This document shows positions 34,926 through 44,558 of a DNA stretch of 64,000 bases, one piece after another. The stretch lies in assembly GCF_020026915.1 (NCBI RefSeq), contig NZ_JAINUY010000001.1, positions 558,001 through 622,000 of the forward strand, in the 5' to 3' direction. A program made the translations under genes and the position numbers. How positions within the stretch are numbered: the stretch's first letter is position 1; each line of letters begins with the position of its first letter. Under the pieces are notes generated by a model. The model made no database searches, was not told the DNA's origin, and saw nothing but the letters and a program-made list of their open reading frames with translations. This DNA is from Flavobacterium potami (lineage in GTDB: Bacteria; Bacteroidota; Bacteroidia; Flavobacteriales; Flavobacteriaceae).

Positions 34926-35984
34926 ATGGCAGGAAACAGCTTCGGCACACTATATAAAGTAACTACATTTGGAGAATCTCACGGTGAAGCATTAGGCGGA
35001 ATTATCGATGGATGTCCTTCGGGAATAGAATTGGATTTTGAGGCAATTGAATTGGATATGGCTCGTAGAAAGCCAGGACAATCAGCAATTGTTACACAAA
35101 GAAAAGAACCAGATGCAGTTCAGTTTTTATCTGGAATTTTTGAAGGAAAAACAACAGGAACTCCAATCGGATTTATTATTCCAAATACCAATCAGAAGTC
35201 AGATGATTACTCTCATATAAAAGACAATTACAGACCAAGTCATGCTGATTATGTTTACGATCAGAAATATGGTTTTCGTGATTATCGCGGTGGCGGAAGA
35301 AGTTCTGCAAGAGAAACTGCAAGTAGAGTAGTAGCGGGGGCGATTGCAAAGCAAATGTTGCCAGAGATTAAAATCAATGCTTATGTTTCTTCTGTTGGTC
35401 CAATTCATTTAGATACACCTTATCAAGAATTGGATTTTTCTAAAATTGAAAGTAATCCTGTTCGTTGTCCGGATGAAAAATCGGCTGCGATCATGGAAGA
35501 ATATATTCGTGATATACGCAAACAAGGAGATACTGTTGGAGGTGTTGTAACCTGCGTAATTCAAAATGTTCCAGTTGGTTTGGGAGAACCTGTTTTTGAT
35601 AAACTTCATGCTGAATTAGGAAAAGCAATGCTTTCTATTAATGCAGTAAAAGGCTTTGAGTACGGAAGTGGTTTTTCTGGATCAGAAATGAAAGGAAGCG
35701 AGCACAACGATTTATACAATACTGACGGAACTACAAAAACAAATCTTTCTGGAGGAATTCAAGGTGGAATAAGCAACGGAATGGACATTTATTTCAGAGT
35801 AGCTTTTAAACCGGTTGCAACTATCATGCAGACTCAGGATTCACTAGATAATAAAGGAAACATTACACCAATGACAGGAAAAGGACGTCATGATCCGTGT
35901 GTAGTGCCTCGCGCAGTGCCAATCGTAGAAGCGATGGCGGCAATTGTTTTGGCTGATTTTTATTTGATCAACAAAACATATTAA
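34926..35984 (+). CDS. aroC: Chorismate synthase
   Basis: A 352-aa enzyme converting EPSP to chorismate, the last common step of aromatic amino-acid synthesis, using reduced FMN. The signatures [14 protein letters not shown] at the N-terminus, [21 protein letters not shown] in the middle and [14 protein letters not shown] near the C-terminus are all present. Length is as expected. A dicarboxylate symporter gene follows about 50 bases later on the same strand. The promoter has a TACATTTG element. Confidence 0.97.
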   Translation: MAGNSFGTLYKVTTFGESHGEALGGIIDGCPSGIELDFEAIELDMARRKPGQSAIVTQRKEPDAVQFLSGIFEGKTTGTPIGFIIPNTNQKSDDYSHIKDNYRPSHADYVYDQKYGFRDYRGGGRSSARETASRVVAGAIAKQMLPEIKINAYVSSVGPIHLDTPYQELDFSKIESNPVRCPDEKSAAIMEEYIRDIRKQGDTVGGVVTCVIQNVPVGLGEPVFDKLHAELGKAMLSINAVKGFEYGSGFSGSEMKGSEHNDLYNTDGTTKTNLSGGIQGGISNGMDIYFRVAFKPVATIMQTQDSLDNKGNITPMTGKGRHDPCVVPRAVPIVEAMAAIVLADFYLINKTY

Positions 35985-36036
35985 TAAAAGGTAAGACAGT
36001 GAGGGTCTTATATTTTAATAATTAAAAAATAATTTA

Positions 36037-37299
36037 ATGCAAGAAGTTACAGAAACTAAAAAACAATCATTTCTTTCGGGATTAACAGGGCAAATCATAA
36101 TTGCGATGGTTCTTGGAGCCATTTTAGGAATTATATTGCACAATACCATTTCTCCAGAAGCTGCGCAAGCATTTAGTAGTAAAATCAAAATGCTGGCAAC
36201 GATTTTTATTCGTTTGGTGCAAATGATTATTTCTCCATTAGTTTTTACCACTTTGGTAGTAGGAATTGCAAAATTAGGAGATATTAAAACCGTTGGAAGA
36301 ATTGGAGGAAAAGCTATTGGGTGGTTTTTTACAGCTTCATTTATTTCTCTTTTAATCGGATTGTTTTACGTAAATGTTCTGCAGCCAGGTGTTGGTTTAA
36401 AACTAGAACATGTTGATATGGCGGCAGCTTCTGAAGTAACTGGTAAAACGCAAAATCTATCTTTTGACAATTTTGTTGAGCATATCGTGCCAAAAAGTAT
36501 TGTTGAAGCAATGGCTACGAATGAAATCCTTCAGATTGTAGTTTTTTCTATTTTCTTTGGTTTAGCAGCAGCTTCTTTGGGAGATACAGTAAAACCAATT
36601 GTAGGTGCTTTTGATAAACTATCGCATATTGTTTTAAAGATGGTAAACTATGTAATGAAGTTCGCTCCAATTGGGGTTTTCGGAGCTATTGCAGGTGTGT
36701 TTGCTATACGAGATGCAGAAGAATTAGTTATTACGTACTTTAAATTTTTCGGTTCGTTTTTAATTGGTATTAGTACATTGTGGGCAATTTTAATCTTAGT
36801 CGGATATATTTTCCTAAAAGGAAGAATGACAGAATTGTTAAGACGTATTACAGGGCCTTTGGCAATTGCATTTGGTACAACAAGTAGTGAGGCTGTATTT
36901 CCGAAATTGACAGAAGAATTGGAAGCATTTGGAGTAAAAGATAAAATAGTATCATTTATGTTGCCTCTTGGTTATTCGTTTAACCTTGATGGAAGTATGA
37001 TGTATATGACTTTTGCCAGTATTTTTATTGCACAGTTCTACAACGTGCACTTGGATTTAGGAACCCAAATGGCAATGCTTTTAGTTTTAATGTTAACCAG
37101 TAAAGGTATTGCAGGTGTGCCTAGAGCAAGTTTGGTTGTAGTTGCCGCAACTTGCGGAATGTTTGATATTCCGATTGAAGGTATCGCTTTGATTTTGCCA
37201 ATTGATCATTTTTGTGATATGTTCAGAAGTGCTACCAATGTTTTAGGAAATGCATTGGCGACATCTGTGGTAGGGCAATGGGAAGATAGCAAAGAATAA
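36037..37299 (+). CDS. Dicarboxylate/amino-acid:cation symporter (DAACS/GltP family)
   Basis: A 420-aa secondary transporter with about eight transmembrane helices and two re-entrant loops. The family signatures include FGTTSSEAVFPKL, the Ser-rich loop, then YSFNLDGSMMYMTFAS and KGIAGVPRASLVV. It takes up glutamate, aspartate or C4-dicarboxylates with Na+ or H+; which one cannot be read. It may be on the same transcript as aroC. A strong terminator follows. Confidence 0.93.
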   Translation: MQEVTETKKQSFLSGLTGQIIIAMVLGAILGIILHNTISPEAAQAFSSKIKMLATIFIRLVQMIISPLVFTTLVVGIAKLGDIKTVGRIGGKAIGWFFTASFISLLIGLFYVNVLQPGVGLKLEHVDMAAASEVTGKTQNLSFDNFVEHIVPKSIVEAMATNEILQIVVFSIFFGLAAASLGDTVKPIVGAFDKLSHIVLKMVNYVMKFAPIGVFGAIAGVFAIRDAEELVITYFKFFGSFLIGISTLWAILILVGYIFLKGRMTELLRRITGPLAIAFGTTSSEAVFPKLTEELEAFGVKDKIVSFMLPLGYSFNLDGSMMYMTFASIFIAQFYNVHLDLGTQMAMLLVLMLTSKGIAGVPRASLVVVAATCGMFDIPIEGIALILPIDHFCDMFRSATNVLGNALATSVVGQWEDSKE

Positions 37300-37353
37300 G
37301 AAAAAGTAGTGCTGAGATTACAATTTTAATCTTAGTTGTCTAAATAACAATAG

Positions 37354-37390
37354 AAAAGCTGTATTTTTTTTAGAAATACAGCTTTTTTTT
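37354..37390 (+). terminator. Intrinsic terminator
   Basis: The stem AGCTGTATTT / AAATACAGCT (37357-37366, 37374-37383) is followed by eight T residues. Confidence 0.88.
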
Positions 37391-37401
37391 ATTTTAAAGT
37401 G

Positions 37402-37409
37402 TATATTTG
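37402..37409 (+). promoter_or_regulatory. Candidate -7 element of the hybrid kinase gene
   Basis: TATATTTG is an exact TAxxTTTG match. It overlaps the TTG at 37407 that could otherwise be read as a start, which supports translation from the ATG at 37428. Confidence 0.5.
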
Positions 37410-37427
37410 ATCAAATTAGACCGATTG

Positions 37428-39611
37428 ATGCCCCAAAAACGGATTCTTTTATTGCTGCTTTTGTTTCTGAATTGCTTTGCTAATTCGGCTATTGTCGCAC
37501 AATCTAATTGCAACTCAGATCCCAAGACTGCTAAACTTGTTAAACAGGCACTCCTTTATTTCAGGGAATCTAATTTTGAAAAATCATTAATACTTTCAAG
37601 AGCCAGTCTAAATGAGGCTACAATACAAAAAGACAATTGTCTTATTGCACGATCTTATAATATAATTGCAGCTAATTATAATGCAGTTTCAGAATTTGAC
37701 AAGTCTATTTTTTTCTATGAAAAAAGTTTAGGCTATGCAAATAAAACCACTAATGATTCTCTAAAAGCTAATATCTACAACAATTTAGGGAATATGCATT
37801 GCTTTGATAGAGGCGAATTTGATATAGGAATTCGATATTATAAAAAAGCGATTGCTTATTGTCTTAAAACAAACAATTTAAAAGAAGTTTTTTTTACTAA
37901 TGTAAATATAGCTTGGGCATATTTTGATGTCAAGAATTACGATGAAGGATATCTTTTCTTAAAATATGTAAACAGTAATAGAAAATACGGAGACGAGTCA
38001 ACCGAAGTTATTGTAGATATGCTTAATGGAATTTACCTTGCTCATAAAGGACGAAATGACGAGGCAAATACCTACTTCTTGAGCGCTATAGAATCAGGGA
38101 AAAAGTGTGATGAAAAAACAGATTTGTCCAATGTATATTCAGAATATGCCACTTTTCTAGATAAAATAGGAAAGCATAAAGAAGCTTATCAAGCTTTGAA
38201 AAATTATAATGAAATTTCTGCTGAGATTTACAATGAAGGCAAACTTAAAAAGGCTTCTAGTGCTGGTATTAGTTTGGAATTAGACGAATATAAAAGAGAA
38301 ATTGATAAAATTGAAAACGAGAAAGTTGTACAATCTCAAAGTCTTAAAAAATCGCGAATTATTGTAATTCTTTTTATTCTGATTTCTTTGATTCTCCTTT
38401 TCTTAATTGTGACTTTAGTTAAGAATATCAGATATAAGAAAAAACATAATTTAGAGCTTTTAAAAGCTAAAGAAATAGCAGAAGAAGCCTCTTTGCTTAA
38501 AACTCAATTTATTTCGACAATTAGCCATGAATTGCGTACTCCCTTGTATGGTGTTGTTGGTATTACGAATATGCTTTTAGAAGAGCATAAGGAAATTTCG
38601 AAAAGTCAGCATTTAAGTTCCCTGAAATTTTCGGCGAGATATTTGCTTTCTTTGGTAAATGATATTCTTCAAATTAATAAAATTGAGGAAAATAAAATTG
38701 TACTCGAAAATTTTACATTTAATATTCTGGATGAAATTACTGTAATAAAGAATTCGTTGTCTTTTCTTTCGCAGAAAAATAATAATAAAATCTCTGTTGA
38801 TGTTGATCCGGAAATTCCAGAATACTTAATTGGTGACAAACTTCGGCTAGCTCAAATTTTGATGAACTTGGTTAGTAATGCATTGAAATTTACTAAAGAT
38901 GGAGAAGTTGAAATAAAAGTGGATTTAGTAAATGTTGAAGGAAAGCTGAATTATTTGAATTTCATGATCAAAGATAATGGAGTTGGTATTGCAGCAGTAG
39001 ATCAGAGCAAGATTTTTGAGAAATTTGTTCAGGTAGGAAGAAAAGAGGAAGATTATCAAGGAACTGGGTTAGGACTCAGTATTGTTAAGCGATTACTGGG
39101 ATTATTTGGAAGCACCATTACATTGGATAGTGATCTCGGAAAAGGTACTTCGTTTTCATTTGTAATTGCATTTGAACATGATTTAGCTAAGACCAAAAGC
39201 ATAATTGACGAAATTGAAGTAGATTTAACTCCAAATGAAGTCTATAAAATTTTAGTTGTCGAGGATAATCTGATAAATCAACTTGTTACTAAGAAAATCA
39301 TTGAAAAAAACAATTATGTCTGCAAAGTGGTGGATGACGGTTTCGGTGCTCTGAAAATTTTAGAAAACGAAGTGTTTGATTTGATTTTGATGGATATTAA
39401 TATGCCACTTATGAATGGATTTGAAACTACAAAAAGAATTCGTCTTCTTGGTGTTGAAACTCCAATTGTTGCATTGACTGCTTTCGATAAAGATGAAATT
39501 ACTGATGAAGCTATTTCGTCTGGTATGAATGATATTATAATTAAACCTTTTGAACCGGTAAAATTATTTAAGATAATTAATTTCCTTATAAACGAAAAAA
39601 ACGCTGTTTAG
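37428..39611 (+). CDS. TPR-containing hybrid sensor histidine kinase
   Basis: A 727-aa protein. The ATG at 37428 is used because an in-frame TTG at 37407 lies within the promoter-like TATATTTG. Order of parts: signal peptide (residues 2-25), TPR-like helical repeats in the periplasm (about 35-265), a transmembrane helix (about 311-333), HisKA with phospho-acceptor His367 (TISHELRTPLYG), HATPase with N-box ILMNLVSNALKF and G boxes DNGVG and GTGLGLS, then a receiver domain with Asp656 (ILMDINMP) and Lys706. Sensing by periplasmic TPRs is common in Bacteroidota. The output partner is not nearby. The gene ends in a hairpin shared with the convergent helicase. Confidence 0.92.
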   Translation: MPQKRILLLLLLFLNCFANSAIVAQSNCNSDPKTAKLVKQALLYFRESNFEKSLILSRASLNEATIQKDNCLIARSYNIIAANYNAVSEFDKSIFFYEKSLGYANKTTNDSLKANIYNNLGNMHCFDRGEFDIGIRYYKKAIAYCLKTNNLKEVFFTNVNIAWAYFDVKNYDEGYLFLKYVNSNRKYGDESTEVIVDMLNGIYLAHKGRNDEANTYFLSAIESGKKCDEKTDLSNVYSEYATFLDKIGKHKEAYQALKNYNEISAEIYNEGKLKKASSAGISLELDEYKREIDKIENEKVVQSQSLKKSRIIVILFILISLILLFLIVTLVKNIRYKKKHNLELLKAKEIAEEASLLKTQFISTISHELRTPLYGVVGITNMLLEEHKEISKSQHLSSLKFSARYLLSLVNDILQINKIEENKIVLENFTFNILDEITVIKNSLSFLSQKNNNKISVDVDPEIPEYLIGDKLRLAQILMNLVSNALKFTKDGEVEIKVDLVNVEGKLNYLNFMIKDNGVGIAAVDQSKIFEKFVQVGRKEEDYQGTGLGLSIVKRLLGLFGSTITLDSDLGKGTSFSFVIAFEHDLAKTKSIIDEIEVDLTPNEVYKILVVEDNLINQLVTKKIIEKNNYVCKVVDDGFGALKILENEVFDLILMDINMPLMNGFETTKRIRLLGVETPIVALTAFDKDEITDEAISSGMNDIIIKPFEPVKLFKIINFLINEKNAV

Positions 39612-39625
39612 TACCAGCGTTTTTT
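39596..39625. terminator. Bidirectional terminator containing both stop codons
   Basis: AAAAAACGCTG at 39596-39606 is the exact complement of 39615-39625. The 8-base loop TTTAGTAC holds the two overlapping stops: TAG of the kinase (39609-39611) and TAA of the helicase (39608-39610, minus). The stem encodes the final residues of both proteins. Confidence 0.85.
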
Positions 39626-40855
39626 GTTTTTCTTAGAAGAATTTGACTTTCTCGATTTGTGAGCTCCACCGCTTCTATTTGAATTTTTAGGCTTTTCTCC
39701 AGCTTCTGGACTTCCAGAATGCCATTGATACGGATGGTCTGCAATCGTTTTTACGTCGACTTTTATCAGTTTCTGAATGTCTTTCCAATAAGGAAGTTCA
39801 TCTTTTCCGCAAAAAGAAATTGCAATTCCGCCATTTCCTGCTCGACCTGTACGACCAATTCGGTGTACATAAGTTTCGGGAATATTGGGTAAATCAAAAT
39901 TGATTACATAAGGCAATTGTTCAATATCAATTCCTCGTGCTGCAATATCTGTTGCAACTAAAACACCAACTTCTTTGTTTTTGAATGCATCTAAAACACG
40001 TTGTCTCGCATTTTGAGATTTGTCTCCGTGAATGGCTTCAGCAGGAATGTCTTTTTTGCGAAGTGCTTTTACAACATTGTCAGCGCCATGTTTTGTTCTC
40101 GAAAAAACAAGTACGTTTGATAAATTTTGTTCTTTAATTAAAGTGTATAATAAATTTCTCTTTTCAGTTTTGTCAACAAAATAAATGCGTTGTTCTACAT
40201 TTTCAGCTGTTGAAGAAACAGGAGAAACTTCTACTTTTTCTGGATCTTGAAGAAACATTTCTGCAAGTTCGCGAATTGCAATTGGCATTGTTGCTGAGAA
40301 AAGTAGTGTCTGTCTGTTTTTGGGAGTCAGTTTTACGATTTTTTTGACATCGTTTATAAAACCCATGTCCAGCATTTGATCGGCCTCATCCAATACTAAA
40401 GTGTGCAGATGATTTAAATCAAGAAAACCTTGTTTATGAAGGTCAAGCAAACGTCCTGGAGTCGCAACTAGAATATCAACGCCATTTTTTAAAGCATCAA
40501 CCTGAGGATTCTGAGAAACACCTCCAAAAATAGTCAGTTGGGTTAAATTGGTGTATTTTGCATAAGTATCAAAACTTTGCCCAATTTGTACAGCAAGTTC
40601 ACGAGTAGGAGTAACTACAAGTGCACGAATTACTTTTGCTTTTTTTGATGAGCCCACAATTCGGTGTAATTGATGTATAATTGGAATAGCAAATGCCGCT
40701 GTTTTTCCTGTTCCTGTCTGCGCGCAGCCAATCAAATCACGACCTTCTAAGACGACAGGAATTGATTTTTCCTGAATAGGGGTCGGATTCAAATAGCCTT
40801 CTTCAAATACGGCTTTTTGTATACTTTTTGAAAGTGATAAATCTTCGAATAACAT
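39608..40855 (-). CDS. DEAD-box RNA helicase, RhlE-like
   Basis: A 415-aa ATP-dependent RNA helicase. The Q motif region is at residues 3-32, followed by motif I AQTGTGKTAAF, PTRELAV, TPGRLLDL, DEADQMLDMGF, SAT and, in the second RecA lobe, ARGIDIEQ and HRIGRTGRAG. It ends with a basic, Ser/Lys/Arg-rich tail (about residues 380-415), typical of RhlE-type proteins, that helps bind RNA. It may act in ribosome assembly or mRNA turnover, perhaps in the cold. It overlaps the 3' end of the kinase gene by four bases. Confidence 0.93.
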   Translation of the reverse strand: MLFEDLSLSKSIQKAVFEEGYLNPTPIQEKSIPVVLEGRDLIGCAQTGTGKTAAFAIPIIHQLHRIVGSSKKAKVIRALVVTPTRELAVQIGQSFDTYAKYTNLTQLTIFGGVSQNPQVDALKNGVDILVATPGRLLDLHKQGFLDLNHLHTLVLDEADQMLDMGFINDVKKIVKLTPKNRQTLLFSATMPIAIRELAEMFLQDPEKVEVSPVSSTAENVEQRIYFVDKTEKRNLLYTLIKEQNLSNVLVFSRTKHGADNVVKALRKKDIPAEAIHGDKSQNARQRVLDAFKNKEVGVLVATDIAARGIDIEQLPYVINFDLPNIPETYVHRIGRTGRAGNGGIAISFCGKDELPYWKDIQKLIKVDVKTIADHPYQWHSGSPEAGEKPKNSNRSGGAHKSRKSNSSKKNKKRWY

Positions 40856-40991
40856 ATCTTATTTGTTAAGTATTTCAGTTTAATGTACTAAAATGCTGTG
40901 CAAAGATAGGTTTATTCAGCCAATCGTTTGTTTGAATTTGCTTTTATTTGGCAAACGCGCTTCGTATTAGGATACAAAAAGAGATGTAAAT

Positions 40992-42029
40992 CTAATCTGG
41001 TTCTATGTTTGCTTTTATAAAATCGGTTACCAAATATCCGATTAATTTACCAATTAAATTGTTGTTTGGAGCATTGTCTAAATCAGGAGCGCCTTCGCAA
41101 ATATGTAGATACGTTGCATTTTTGTGCTCTCCAAAGAAAGAAACAAATTGTCTGAGTTCTTCGACAGAAAAACCGCTTATTGTCATAGCACTGCTGGCGA
41201 TATTTGGAATAGCATCTAAATCAATTTCAATTCCGAACGCGTCATTTTTTATAAAATCCAAAGCTGTAATCATTTCACGATTAAAGTCTTTTTCTCTTCT
41301 GATGTTAACGCTGTCGTATGTGTTATATCGAACTCGGTCTTCCAGTTTTTTTATAATATCTAAAACACTTTTTGAGGTATAGTTTTCGTGAAGTCCAAAA
41401 ATGAAATATTTTTTCAAAAATCCTTCTTCATAGGCGTATGAAAATCCGTTTCCGCTATGACGTCCTTCGAGAATCCTAAAATCAGAGTGAGCATCAAAAT
41501 TAATAGCATTTACTGGTTTTCCTTTCGCTAAAGCGGCACCTTTAATATTGCCGTATGCGTTATTATGACCTCCACCAATAATAATTGGTGTTTTTCCCGC
41601 TTTAATAATGGTAAATATAATATGAGATACCTCTTTGTCTATTTTTTCAACAAGCTGACTTAATTTAGAACGATCATCAATGTCGTTAAAATCTAAATTT
41701 TCAACCTGACGCATTTCATCAGCAACATTAATATGTCCTAAAATAATAATATTACTTCCTTTAGAAAATCTATTATGCTGAATGTTTGCAATGCTTTTAA
41801 TGGCAGATTGCCACGCAGAAGCAGCACCTGGTCTTCCGTAGTTGGCGCGTATACCAATATCTTCAGGAATTCCTAAAAGTACATATTTAGCTTCACTTTG
41901 TTTTAGAAAATCAACCTTGTCAGCTCCAGGTGGAATGACAATCATTTTTTCTCCGAACTTTATTTCACCACTTCGATGATTTGTGATTTTTGCTAAATCA
42001 TTTATAGTGAATGGGGTTAATTTCTCCAT
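40992..42029 (-). CDS. hutG: Arginase-family hydrolase, probable formimidoylglutamase
   Basis: A 345-aa ureohydrolase-fold enzyme. Mn-binding motifs are GGGHNNAYGN, NFDAHSDFR and EIDLDAI. In this family the choice among arginase, agmatinase and formimidoylglutamase cannot be made from motifs alone. The presence of hutI nearby (43228), on the same strand, favours formimidoylglutamase, the last step of histidine degradation to glutamate. hutH and hutU are not in the window. It is divergent from the coiled-coil protein gene. Confidence 0.8.
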   Translation of the reverse strand: MEKLTPFTINDLAKITNHRSGEIKFGEKMIVIPPGADKVDFLKQSEAKYVLLGIPEDIGIRANYGRPGAASAWQSAIKSIANIQHNRFSKGSNIIILGHINVADEMRQVENLDFNDIDDRSKLSQLVEKIDKEVSHIIFTIIKAGKTPIIIGGGHNNAYGNIKGAALAKGKPVNAINFDAHSDFRILEGRHSGNGFSYAYEEGFLKKYFIFGLHENYTSKSVLDIIKKLEDRVRYNTYDSVNIRREKDFNREMITALDFIKNDAFGIEIDLDAIPNIASSAMTISGFSVEELRQFVSFFGEHKNATYLHICEGAPDLDNAPNNNLIGKLIGYLVTDFIKANIEPD

Positions 42030-42127
42030 GAAAAAAATTTATTTTCCAAAAATAATATAATTGTACTAACTTACGTTATTACCTTATATTAATTCTTAAA
42101 TTTGTTATTAAAGAAAATTTTTTAAAT

Positions 42128-43006
42128 ATGGAAAACCCAAAGAACAACAATTCAAGTCTAAAAGCGATAATCGCAGTTTTAGCAGTCCTACTGATTGGTA
42201 GCTTAGTGTATATTTTTAAATTATCTTCTGATTCAGAAGTAGTTAAAACAGAACTTACAACATCAATGACAGAAAAAGAGTCTGTTATGAAAGATTTACA
42301 GGAATTAAAAGCAACTTATGATGCTGCAATTGCTGAAAATACTTCAATGTCTGATGAGTTAATCCAAGAGAGGGATAAAGTAGTTGCTTTAATGGATGAT
42401 TTAAACAAATCTAAAGGAGATGTTTCTAAATACAAATCTCAAGTTCAGGCTATGCAAAGTAAAATGAAAACTTTGGTTGCTGAAAACGATGAGTTGAAAA
42501 AACAAAATGGTGTTTTAACAACTCAAAGAGATAGTACAATCGTAGTTCTAGGAGAATCTAAAAAGTTTAATGAAGTTCTTGTTGGTCAAAACGAAGAATT
42601 ATCTAAAACTGTAGAAAGAGGTTCTAAATTATCTATCTTAAATACAAAAACTGCAGCTTACAAATTGAGAAGCTCAGGAAAACAAATTGAAACAGATAAA
42701 GCAAGTCGTGCTGATATCTTAAAAATTAGTTTTACAATCGCTGAAAACCAAATTGCAAAATCTGGTGATAAAACATATTATGTTCAGGTAATTGATGCTA
42801 AAAACAATGTTTTAGGTGAAAAGAAAACAGAAAGCTTTGGAGATAACTCTTTAACGTACAGTTTCAAAACTACTGTGAAATATGAGAACAAAAGCGTAAA
42901 CGTTACTGAAGATCTTCCAGGAAAAGATTTCGCAAAAGGAACATACTTTATCAATGTTTTTGATAATGATGAATTGGTTTCTAAAACTAGTTTCAGCTTA
43001 AGATAA
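42128..43006 (+). CDS. Membrane-anchored coiled-coil protein
   Basis: A 292-aa protein with one N-terminal transmembrane helix (about residues 12-30), a long coiled coil rich in Glu/Lys (35-165), and a C-terminal globular domain (about 175-292) with alternating strands (YYVQVIDAKNNVLGEKK, FINVFDNDELVSKTSF). The orientation suggests a cytoplasmic N-terminus and a periplasmic coil and domain. No specific family is recognised. A TAAATTTG -7-like element lies at 42097-42104 and a terminator follows the stop. Confidence 0.8.
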   Translation: MENPKNNNSSLKAIIAVLAVLLIGSLVYIFKLSSDSEVVKTELTTSMTEKESVMKDLQELKATYDAAIAENTSMSDELIQERDKVVALMDDLNKSKGDVSKYKSQVQAMQSKMKTLVAENDELKKQNGVLTTQRDSTIVVLGESKKFNEVLVGQNEELSKTVERGSKLSILNTKTAAYKLRSSGKQIETDKASRADILKISFTIAENQIAKSGDKTYYVQVIDAKNNVLGEKKTESFGDNSLTYSFKTTVKYENKSVNVTEDLPGKDFAKGTYFINVFDNDELVSKTSFSLR

Positions 43007-43040
43007 TTTAGCCTAAAGGATAAAATACCACTTTGATATT

Positions 43041-43075
43041 AAAGGTCTGTGCATTTTCACAGACCTTTTTTTATG
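43041..43075 (+). terminator. Intrinsic terminator
   Basis: The stem AAAGGTCTGTG / CACAGACCTTT (43041-43051, 43058-43068) is followed by a T-run. Confidence 0.9.
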
Positions 43076-43103
43076 GAGTAAAGTTTGGTGAAATTTTTAT
43101 TTT

Positions 43104-43165
43104 AATCTGTTTAAATCTGTATGAAACAGTTGTATATAGATTTTTCACGCAGATTTAAACAGATT
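43104..43165. repeat. Perfect 16-bp inverted repeat
   Basis: AATCTGTTTAAATCTG at 43104-43119 is exactly complementary to 43150-43165, with a 30-base loop. It sits between convergent genes. TTAAATCTG words of this kind recur between Flavobacterium genes. Confidence 0.8.
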
Positions 43166-43227
43166 TGAGCAGGTTAAATTTGATTTTAATTATTTGAATC
43201 GAATTATTTTTTATTTCGACAACCGAT

Positions 43228-44466
43228 TTATTTTAGAATTTTGCCTTCTATAAAAACAGATTCGATAAGATTGCTTCCAAAAGCATAAGGAATTTGATAA
43301 TAAGAAGAAATGGGTTTTGTAAGGATTAAATTGGCTTTTTTACCTTTTGTAATACTTCCATGTGTTTCTGAAAGTCCCATTGCGTATGCGCCGTTTATTG
43401 TGGCGGCATTAATAGCTTCTTCGGGTGTCATTTTCATTTTGATACAAGCCGTTGCTACAACAAAATTCATATTTCCAGATGGAGTAGAGCCAGGATTGAA
43501 ATCTGTTGCTAATGCTAATGGTAATCCTGCTTTTATCATTTCGCGCGCTGGTGTGTACGGAATACTTAGAAAATATGAACAAGAGGGTAAAGCAACTGGC
43601 ATTGTTTCTGTTTCTTTTAAAGCTTGAATATCTTCTGGATTCATAACTTCAAGATGATCTACAGAAAGTGCCTTAAATTTAACTCCAGCCTGAATTCCTC
43701 CAATAGAATTAAATTGATTCACGTGGATTTTTGGCTTTAAGCCGAATTCAATTCCAGTCTGCATTATCTTTTCAGTTTCTTCTACAGAAAAATAACCACT
43801 TTCACAGAAAACATCTATATAATCGGCTAGTTTATTTTTAGCTATTTCCGGAATCATCTTAGTGATGATTTCATCAATATAGCCATCTTTGTTTTCTTTA
43901 TAATGAGTTGGGAAAGCATGAGCGCCCAAAAAAGTAGCCTTGATAGAAATTGGATAGTTTTCTGCTAGTTTTTTAATCACTCGGAGCATTTTTAGTTCAC
44001 CTTCAATCGTTAATCCGTAACCCGATTTTATTTCGACGGCGCCTGTTCCTAAATGCATTACTTCTTCTAAACGAATTTTCGACTGATTGTAAAGTTCTTC
44101 TTCAGAAGTTTCATTTAGTTTTTTAGCCGAATTTAAAATTCCACCACCACGATTTGCAATTTCTTCATAAGAAAGTCCGTTGATTCGGTCTACAAATTCC
44201 TGTTCACGATTACCTGCATACACAATATGGGTGTGGCTGTCACACCAAGATGGAAGAACAACTTTTCCTTTCGCGTCAATAACGGTGTCGGCATTTATTT
44301 TTGGAAGGTTTTCCATTGAGCCGAAATCTTCAATTAAATTGTCTTTTAATATTAAAAAAGCATTTTTAATTGTTGGAAGATTGGCCATTTCGGAACCTGA
44401 AACTTTATTGATGGGAGTTTCTCGAACTTGTAATAACTCTTGTATGTTTGTGATTAAAGTGATCAT
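43228..44466 (-). CDS. hutI: Imidazolonepropionase
   Basis: A 412-aa amidohydrolase that opens 4-imidazolone-5-propionate to N-formimidoyl-L-glutamate in histidine catabolism. The metal site SHTHIVYAGNREQEF is at residues 78-92; HAFP follows, then VNQFNSIGGI, SVDHLE and ATDFNPGS. Length matches the family. Together with the arginase-family gene at 40992 it forms the lower histidine-utilisation branch, though they are separated by a plus-strand gene. Confidence 0.95.
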   Translation of the reverse strand: MITLITNIQELLQVRETPINKVSGSEMANLPTIKNAFLILKDNLIEDFGSMENLPKINADTVIDAKGKVVLPSWCDSHTHIVYAGNREQEFVDRINGLSYEEIANRGGGILNSAKKLNETSEEELYNQSKIRLEEVMHLGTGAVEIKSGYGLTIEGELKMLRVIKKLAENYPISIKATFLGAHAFPTHYKENKDGYIDEIITKMIPEIAKNKLADYIDVFCESGYFSVEETEKIMQTGIEFGLKPKIHVNQFNSIGGIQAGVKFKALSVDHLEVMNPEDIQALKETETMPVALPSCSYFLSIPYTPAREMIKAGLPLALATDFNPGSTPSGNMNFVVATACIKMKMTPEEAINAATINGAYAMGLSETHGSITKGKKANLILTKPISSYYQIPYAFGSNLIESVFIEGKILK

Positions 44467-44482
44467 TTTAACGAATTGTTAT

Positions 44483-44541
44483 AAAACACAAATTTCACAA
44501 ATTATCACTAATAATTAGTGTAATCTGTGAAATTGTGTTTT
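44483..44541. repeat. Imperfect inverted repeat
   Basis: Arms at 44483-44512 and 44514-44541 pair over about 28 positions, with two single-base bulges and one mismatch, around a single central base. The words AAAACACAAATTTCAC and GTGAAATTGTGTTTT are visible. It lies between the cyclotransferase and hutI on the minus strand and could end the upstream transcript. Confidence 0.78.
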
Positions 44542-44558
44542 GATTTTTTCTATTCTAA

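Noticed and set aside
37407..37427. Translation start of the hybrid kinase at TTG 37407
   Set aside because: The TTG is part of the TATATTTG -7-like element; the ATG at 37428 leads directly into the signal peptide.
41005..41382. A 125-codon plus-strand frame within hutG
   Set aside because: It is antisense to the arginase-family gene, whose metal-binding motifs are intact.
43310..43627. A 105-codon plus-strand frame within hutI
   Set aside because: It is antisense to the conserved metal and substrate motifs of imidazolonepropionase; a shadow frame.
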